Positions 59,359 through 64,000 of a stretch of DNA of 64,000 nt are shown in pieces. The number at the start of each line of letters is the position of its first letter. Position 1 is the stretch's first letter. The notes under the pieces were generated by a model. It did not search any database. It was not told the origin of the DNA and worked only from the letters and a program-made list of their open reading frames with translations. Position numbers and translations under genes: made by a program. Origin of the DNA: Bacillus salipaludis (GTDB lineage Bacteria; Bacillota; Bacilli; Bacillales_B; DSM-18226); assembly GCF_004358205.1 (NCBI RefSeq), contig NZ_SMYO01000011.1, positions 1-64,000 of the forward strand. Direction: 5' to 3'.

Positions 59359-60016
59359 AATCTTTGTGCTCCCATTCATCCTCTGGAATTGGCAGATCTT
59401 CTCCTGAAAATCTTTCCTCTTTAAAGGGATCGCCATTTAAATGAAAACCGTTTTGTTCCCAAAAGCCCGGTTGGTTTTCCTTCATAAATTGGAATCCCCG
59501 CACCCATTTGACGCTTTTCCAGAAATATAAATGCGGCAGCACAAGGCGAAGCGGCCAGCCATGCTTAGCAGAAAGCGGCTTTCCCTCAAAAGTATGTGCT
59601 AAAAGACAGTCATCCCGTAATAAATCTTCAAGTGGTACATTGGCAGTATAATCCTGATCGCCATGGACCATCACATATTTTCCAGTTGGATTTACTCCAG
59701 CAGCTTCTAGAAAATCTTTAAAAAGAACGCCTTGAAACGTATTATCAAACCTAGACCATCTTGTTACACAATGTATATCACAGGTAACAGAGGATTGTGG
59801 CAGGGCTAGAATATCTGCATACTTTAAAACCTTTTCCTCTTCAAGTTCACCAAATAATTTGAGTGTCCAAGTGTCTAAATCATAAGTTGGGATTTCTCCC
59901 TCATGAAGAATTGGGAACCGTTCCGTGAGAACTTGCCCTTGTGGTAGCCGGGAAGATAATTCAGGATTATCATTAACCGGTACTTTCATTTTTTTAATTT
60001 TTTCTGCTTTATTCAT
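59351..60016 (-). CDS. Sulfite oxidase-like molybdopterin oxidoreductase (YuiH-like)
   Basis: A 221-residue protein made of the molybdopterin-binding SUOX domain alone. The cofactor-ligating cysteine is in CDIHCVTRWSRFDN, and the domain ends in HLYFWKSVKWVRGFQFMKEN. It lacks the twin-arginine signal and dimerisation domain of true sulfite oxidases and resembles B. subtilis YuiH. The substrate is unknown. It is placed between the nucleoside permease gene (15 bp upstream) and the nucleoside phosphorylase gene (8-bp overlap), so it is part of that operon. Confidence 0.88.
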   Translation of the reverse strand: MNKAEKIKKMKVPVNDNPELSSRLPQGQVLTERFPILHEGEIPTYDLDTWTLKLFGELEEEKVLKYADILALPQSSVTCDIHCVTRWSRFDNTFQGVLFKDFLEAAGVNPTGKYVMVHGDQDYTANVPLEDLLRDDCLLAHTFEGKPLSAKHGWPLRLVLPHLYFWKSVKWVRGFQFMKENQPGFWEQNGFHLNGDPFKEERFSGEDLPIPEDEWEHKDYD

Positions 60017-60031
60017 TCTATTTTCTCCTCC

Positions 60032-60952
60032 TTAACGAGAGCTTTGCTGGCCTGATTGATTTTGATCGACGCCCTTATCCTTTAAGAAGAACATGGCGAG
60101 AAGTGTTAAGACAAACGGGATCATCATTGTAAATTGAGTCGGAACCGATAAACCTTGTAATCTTGTACTTAATGCATCCATTAATCCAAATAAAAGACTT
60201 GAAGCTAAAACTCCAATAGGATGTGACTGTCCCAGCATCATTGCCACCAATGCAATAAATCCCCTGCCGGAACTCATACCTTCTGAGAACATCGTTACCT
60301 GCCCCAAAGAAAGCTGTGCACCTGCAAGCCCACAAAGCGCACCGCATAAGGCAATGGCTAAGTATTGCCAGGTCTGTACTTTTATACCGACTGTTTTGGA
60401 AGCTGCTGCATTGAATCCAACAGCAAGCATACGAAAACCTGCAACGGTTTTGTAAAAAAAGATATAGAATAAAATGGCTAGAATAATGGCCAAATAAACA
60501 AATGGGGAGTGCCCAGAAAAAACATCACCTAAAAAAGGAATTTTATCGATCACTGGGATCTTCCAGTGTGGTAAGCCCTCCATATCTTTGTTGTAATACG
60601 CACCTTTCACATGAAAGATCGTTCGTAAAAAGAAAGTCGTCAGGCCTAATCCTAAAAAGTTAATCGCGACCCCAACCACAATTTCATTGGCCTTCATTTT
60701 AATCGTCATAAAGCCAAATAAAAGTGAAAGCAGCACACTGCTCGCTGCGGCCATGAGGACAGCTAAAATTAGGTTATGAGTATAGTAATTTCCAACAACC
60801 GCTGTGAAGGCACCTGTTATGATCAGCCCTTCTAAGCCCACATTAAAAATTCCGACCCGGGTGCAAAGCATTCCGCCAAGTGCAGCTAACAGAATCGGAG
60901 CCACCATGCGGATGGTTGAACTTAACAACGAAACATCAAACAGCTGCTCCAT
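60032..60952 (-). CDS. nupQ: Nucleoside ABC transporter permease (NupQ-like)
   Basis: A 306-residue membrane protein with about nine hydrophobic segments. It has MLCTRVGIFNVGLEGLIITGAF and the C-terminal GFIALVAMMLGQSHPIGVLASSLLFG, typical of the second permease of BMP-type guanosine/nucleoside transporters. ATG 60952 follows AGGAGG and overlaps the end of the preceding permease gene by 17 bases. B. subtilis NupNOPQ is the model; the precise nucleoside is not known here. Confidence 0.88.
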   Translation of the reverse strand: MEQLFDVSLLSSTIRMVAPILLAALGGMLCTRVGIFNVGLEGLIITGAFTAVVGNYYTHNLILAVLMAAASSVLLSLLFGFMTIKMKANEIVVGVAINFLGLGLTTFFLRTIFHVKGAYYNKDMEGLPHWKIPVIDKIPFLGDVFSGHSPFVYLAIILAILFYIFFYKTVAGFRMLAVGFNAAASKTVGIKVQTWQYLAIALCGALCGLAGAQLSLGQVTMFSEGMSSGRGFIALVAMMLGQSHPIGVLASSLLFGLMDALSTRLQGLSVPTQFTMMIPFVLTLLAMFFLKDKGVDQNQSGQQSSR

Positions 60953-62006
60953 CTGCCTTCCTCCTTTTCTTGATGACTTTAAAGCCTTTAAAAGCAAACT
61001 TAGCTGATATAAATAGAATAATGACGGCCTGAATCACGCTAGAAATCTCAAGCGGTACATCTGTATTTCGTTCTACTCCCATCGCTCCTGTCTGCAATGC
61101 AGCAAGTAAAATCGATGTAAAGATGGTCCCAATCGGATTCGAATTGGCCAATAAGGCAGCCATTAAGCCTGTCCAGGCATAGCTTGGAGCAGTTAAGGCA
61201 CCGTCAATAAAACGGTAATGTGTCCCCATAATTTCAAACGTACCGGCAAGTCCTGATAAAGCCCCGCTGATAAACATCGAGAGTAGCGTAATTTTTTGCT
61301 TATGAATCCCCCCATAGGACCCAAAAAAAGGATTTTTTCCCAGCATGGAAATTTGATACCCTGTCGAAGTAAATCGGAAACAAATATATAACACGAGGGC
61401 AAATAGGATAGCGAAGACAAATCCAAGGTGCAAGGGCATACCCGCAAATAATTTTGGCAGCCAGAGATGTGCATCAAGCATTTTGGTCTGGGCTAATGCA
61501 GCCGATCCGGTCCGGTCTTGAAACGGTTTTGAAACTAGATAACTAGCAAAATAAGTAGCAATATAGTTTAAGAGCAAGGTAGAAATAACCAATTGAACCT
61601 TAAACTTTAACTCCATCCAGCCGGCTAATAGTGACCATACTCCTCCCGCCATAATTCCTGCCAAAAGGGCACCGATCATTTTCACAACGAATGGTCCGGG
61701 TAAATACAACGCCGTTAAGGCTGCAGCAATTCCGCCAAAAACCAGCTGCCCTTCCGCACCAAGATTAAAGACCCCAGCTCGAAATGCAAACCCGACACCT
61801 AGGGCAATGAGTAAAATTGGAGTCGCTCTCGCTAAAGTGGAAGTAACGAAATAGAAGTTCCCAAAGGCGCCATTCCACATTTCGGTATAGGTTTGGATAA
61901 TCGATCCATGGACGATTTGAATGGCCGCCATACCAACAATCAGGCCAAGAACGATGGCTAGAATCGGCTGTATTAGGGCATTAAGCTGTTGTCTCAATCG
62001 ATTCAT
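60936..62006 (-). CDS. nupP: Nucleoside ABC transporter permease (NupP-like)
   Basis: A 356-residue membrane protein. An N-terminal hydrophobic segment is followed by ARATPILLIALGVGFAFRAGVFNLGAEGQ (key FRAGVFNLGAEGQ) and PSYAWTGLMAALLANSNPIGT, both signatures of the first permease in BMP-type systems. Its ATG lies 26 bases inside the ATPase gene, with GGAGG upstream, so the genes are translationally coupled. Confidence 0.9.
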   Translation of the reverse strand: MNRLRQQLNALIQPILAIVLGLIVGMAAIQIVHGSIIQTYTEMWNGAFGNFYFVTSTLARATPILLIALGVGFAFRAGVFNLGAEGQLVFGGIAAALTALYLPGPFVVKMIGALLAGIMAGGVWSLLAGWMELKFKVQLVISTLLLNYIATYFASYLVSKPFQDRTGSAALAQTKMLDAHLWLPKLFAGMPLHLGFVFAILFALVLYICFRFTSTGYQISMLGKNPFFGSYGGIHKQKITLLSMFISGALSGLAGTFEIMGTHYRFIDGALTAPSYAWTGLMAALLANSNPIGTIFTSILLAALQTGAMGVERNTDVPLEISSVIQAVIILFISAKFAFKGFKVIKKRRKADGAAV

Positions 62007-63507
62007 TTAAAGTTCCTCCTGCCATCAAAATACTTAATTTTTCTTCGGTTGCCTCTTTCCCGGATAACTCCCCAACCACTCTGCCTTCATACATAACAAG
62101 GATTCGGTCCGATAAAGTCATAATTTCCGTTAACTCAGAAGAGACGAGAAGAATCGCTCCACCCTCGTTTCGTTTTTCCATAAGGGCATCATGAATGACC
62201 TCCATTGCACCGATATCAACCCCTCTTGTCGGTTCAGCAGCGATGAGAAATGGTGTCTCGTGTCCGAGCTCTCTGGCAACGATCAGTTTTTGTAAATTTC
62301 CGCCAGATAAATTCCCGGCGTTGTTGTTTAAGTCACCAGCCTTTATTGAATATTTGCCAATCCATTTTTTGACGATTTGTTGAAAATCTCTTTTTAATAA
62401 CCAATTCTTTTTCGAAAAAACAGGGTTACGATGGTATCCCATAAAGGCATTTTCTTCGACACTTGCCTCTTTTGCCGCCCCCCATAAATAGCGGTCTTCC
62501 GGGATATGGGCTAAACCCGCTTCTCTTCTATACTTAACGGACGAAAGAGTAATCTCTGTTCCCCCTAATTCAATCCTGCCTTGCTCCACCTCGATCAGTC
62601 CCGATATCGCCTGAAGCAATTCGGATTGGCCATTGCCGGAAACACCGGCAATCCCGACAATCTCACCCTCAGAAACAGAAAAGGTAATACCATCGAGTAA
62701 AGGTTTTTCGGATTTCCCTTGGACCGTTATTCCCTGAACCTTAAGGAACTCATTTCCAACTGTTTGTTTACGATCCTTTAATTGAACGAGGTCCCGGCCA
62801 ACCATCCTTTTCGCTAATTCATCTGCATTCGTATCCGCGATTTGAAAAGTTCCAGTTACCTTACCTCCTCTTAATACCGTTACCCGATCTGCCACTTCCA
62901 TTACTTCATGCAGCTTGTGGGTAATAAGGATGATGCTCTTCCCCTTTTCTGCTAAAAACCGAATCGTCTTCAGCAATTCTTTTACCTCTAAAGGGGCTAA
63001 CACCGCTGTCGGTTCGTCCAAAATGATGATGTCGGCCCCTTGGTAAAGGACTTTGACAATTTCGATGCGCTGCTGTTCCCCGACAGAACACTCCGACACC
63101 TTAACGGTTGGTCTAACAGGAATTCCAAAATTGTTTGAAATTTCCGAAACCAATTCAGCCGCTTTCTTACGATTAAAAAATCCTGCCTTCTTAGGCTCGC
63201 GGCCAATGACAATATTTTCTGTCACCGTTAAATTTGGAATTAACATAAAATGCTGATGAACCATACCGATGCCATGACTTAGAGCATCTAATGGACTCTT
63301 AAAGTCAACCTTCTTGCCATCCAGCAAAATAGTGCCGGCACTCGGCTGTTCTAATCCATATAACATGCGCATAAGTGTAGTTTTTCCTGCCCCGTTTTCC
63401 CCCACGATGGCATGGACTTCCCCGGGATTTAAGGTAAACGATACATCAGAGTTTGCCTCAAAATTCCCGTAACGCTTTGTCATGTTTTTCATTTCCAATC
63501 GAGGCAT
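61981..63507 (-). CDS. nupO: Nucleoside ABC transporter, duplicated ATP-binding protein (NupO-like)
   Basis: A 508-residue protein with two ATPase domains. The first has Walker A GENGAGKTT, signature ECSVGEQQRIEIVK and Walker B ILDEPTAVLAP. The second has GVSGNGQSE in place of a normal Walker A, GGNLQKLIVARELG and AAEPTRGVDIGA. A degenerate second site is normal for this class, which includes sugar and nucleoside importers. It powers the NupP/NupQ-like channel. Confidence 0.92.
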   Translation of the reverse strand: MPRLEMKNMTKRYGNFEANSDVSFTLNPGEVHAIVGENGAGKTTLMRMLYGLEQPSAGTILLDGKKVDFKSPLDALSHGIGMVHQHFMLIPNLTVTENIVIGREPKKAGFFNRKKAAELVSEISNNFGIPVRPTVKVSECSVGEQQRIEIVKVLYQGADIIILDEPTAVLAPLEVKELLKTIRFLAEKGKSIILITHKLHEVMEVADRVTVLRGGKVTGTFQIADTNADELAKRMVGRDLVQLKDRKQTVGNEFLKVQGITVQGKSEKPLLDGITFSVSEGEIVGIAGVSGNGQSELLQAISGLIEVEQGRIELGGTEITLSSVKYRREAGLAHIPEDRYLWGAAKEASVEENAFMGYHRNPVFSKKNWLLKRDFQQIVKKWIGKYSIKAGDLNNNAGNLSGGNLQKLIVARELGHETPFLIAAEPTRGVDIGAMEVIHDALMEKRNEGGAILLVSSELTEIMTLSDRILVMYEGRVVGELSGKEATEEKLSILMAGGTLNESIETTA

Positions 63508-63544
63508 CCTTTTTTCCCCCTTTAAACCTGTTTTTCATGGTGAA

Positions 63545-63583
63545 AGGGAAGCTATCTTCTAAAAATCTTTAGATAGCTTCCCT
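63545..63583 (-). other. Intercistronic hairpin between the binding-protein and ATPase genes
   Basis: Perfect 13-bp stem AGGGAAGCTATCT / AGATAGCTTCCCT with a 13-nt loop, lacking a T run on the minus strand. Such hairpins after binding-protein genes usually protect the upstream mRNA, giving more binding protein than membrane components. Confidence 0.7.
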
Positions 63584-63598
63584 ACTATGATTAAGCGA

Positions 63599-64000
63599 TT
63601 ATTTTAACGGGTCTGTTACCGTTACTTTACCGGAAATGATGTCATCTTTAATGGCTTTTACCTTATCGATATTCGCTTGTCCAACAAATGGATTAAGCGG
63701 ACTCTTGCTTTCTTTTGTTACATACGTTAGTCCGACTCCATCTTCCTTCAAGCCATAGGAAACCACTCCTGCTTTGTATGAGCCTTTTGCGAAATCTTTA
63801 ATGGTTTCGTAGGCAGCCGCATCCGTTCCCTTTAATTGAGAAAGAACAACATGCTTTGGATCCACTTCGGTTCGGTCAACATCTTGTCCGGAAGTAAAGA
63901 ATCCTTTTTCTTTTGCTGCTTCAAATACTCCTAAATCACCAACGGCTGAAGCACCTGCAACAAAATCTGCACCCTTAGAGGCTTGAAGCAGGGCAAGTTC
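63599..64000 (-). CDS. nupN: Nucleoside ABC transporter substrate-binding lipoprotein, BMP family (partial)
   Basis: The C-terminal 133 residues of a BMP-type binding protein; the frame continues unbroken to the window edge. It reads LQASKGADFVAGASAVGDLG, then GFFTSGQDVDRTEVDPKHVV, LTYVTKESKSPLNPF and ends VTVTDPLK. The internal ATG and GTG codons near 63865 are not the start. It binds the nucleoside for the transporter encoded by the following three genes. The start, signal peptide and any purine riboswitch are outside the window. Confidence 0.88.
   Translation of the reverse strand, partial: ELALLQASKGADFVAGASAVGDLGVFEAAKEKGFFTSGQDVDRTEVDPKHVVLSQLKGTDAAAYETIKDFAKGSYKAGVVSYGLKEDGVGLTYVTKESKSPLNPFVGQANIDKVKAIKDDIISGKVTVTDPLK

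Overview
The window looks like chromosome of an aerobic, endospore-forming member of the Bacillaceae. The left edge is the 5' end of a Bacillus-type 16S rRNA gene on the minus strand. The right half carries the spore germination hydrolase gene cwlJ and a sporulenol synthase gene (sqhC). Other Bacillus hallmarks are cre-like CcpA sites, a leucine T-box, many TTG starts with strong Shine-Dalgarno sequences, and a formate dehydrogenase/DUF1641/DUF2294 cluster resembling yrhD-yrhE-yrhF of B. subtilis. A genus such as Neobacillus is possible, but 112 bases of 16S cannot settle it. I see no prophage, intact insertion sequence, CRISPR array or tRNA gene.

Layout. 1-870: start of an rRNA operon, its promoter, and six tandem 52-bp repeats. 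874-14107: amine and amino-acid uptake and oxidation: a flavin amine oxidase, an APC permease, a carnitine/betaine-type Rieske oxygenase, a polar amino acid ABC transporter containing a lysine-6-dehydrogenase-like enzyme, a GntR regulator, and two CdaR-type regulators flanking a DAO-family oxidase. 14233-18811: a five-gene branched-chain amino acid type (Liv) ABC transporter. 19158-28130: a nine-gene catabolic operon (aldehyde dehydrogenase, beta-oxidation enzymes, CoA-transferase, thiolase, two hydroxyacid-type dehydrogenases) controlled by a divergent GntR gene. 29119-36427: a second catabolic cluster (amidohydrolase, Rieske ferredoxin, D-hydroxyacid dehydrogenase, saccharopine-dehydrogenase-like protein, two transporters) with its own GntR regulator. 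36771-39458: an aldehyde dehydrogenase and an aminotransferase.

From about 39.7 kb the content becomes housekeeping-like: a methyltransferase, exonuclease III, a formate dehydrogenase operon with fdhD behind a terminator-like leader hairpin, a type-2 leuA under a CUC-specifier T-box, a secreted polysaccharide deacetylase, a cyclophilin, a flavin reductase, a cation efflux protein, a probable structured small RNA, DUF2515, sqhC, mug, a YitT-family protein, cwlJ with an unannotated 46-residue divergent membrane protein, and a nucleoside ABC transporter operon that also encodes a sulfite-oxidase-like molybdoenzyme and a nucleoside phosphorylase.

How it fits together. The left 39 kb reads as an accessory catabolic island: importers bring in amino acids or N-methylated amines, and oxygenase and oxidases deaminate or demethylate them. 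Aldehyde dehydrogenases make acids, and CoA-transferase plus beta-oxidation enzymes yield acetyl-CoA. Three cre-like sites, a 33-bp box shared by two promoters (a diverged copy at a third) and two distinct GntR operator types suggest layered carbon/nitrogen and inducer control. The substrates cannot be read from sequence alone.
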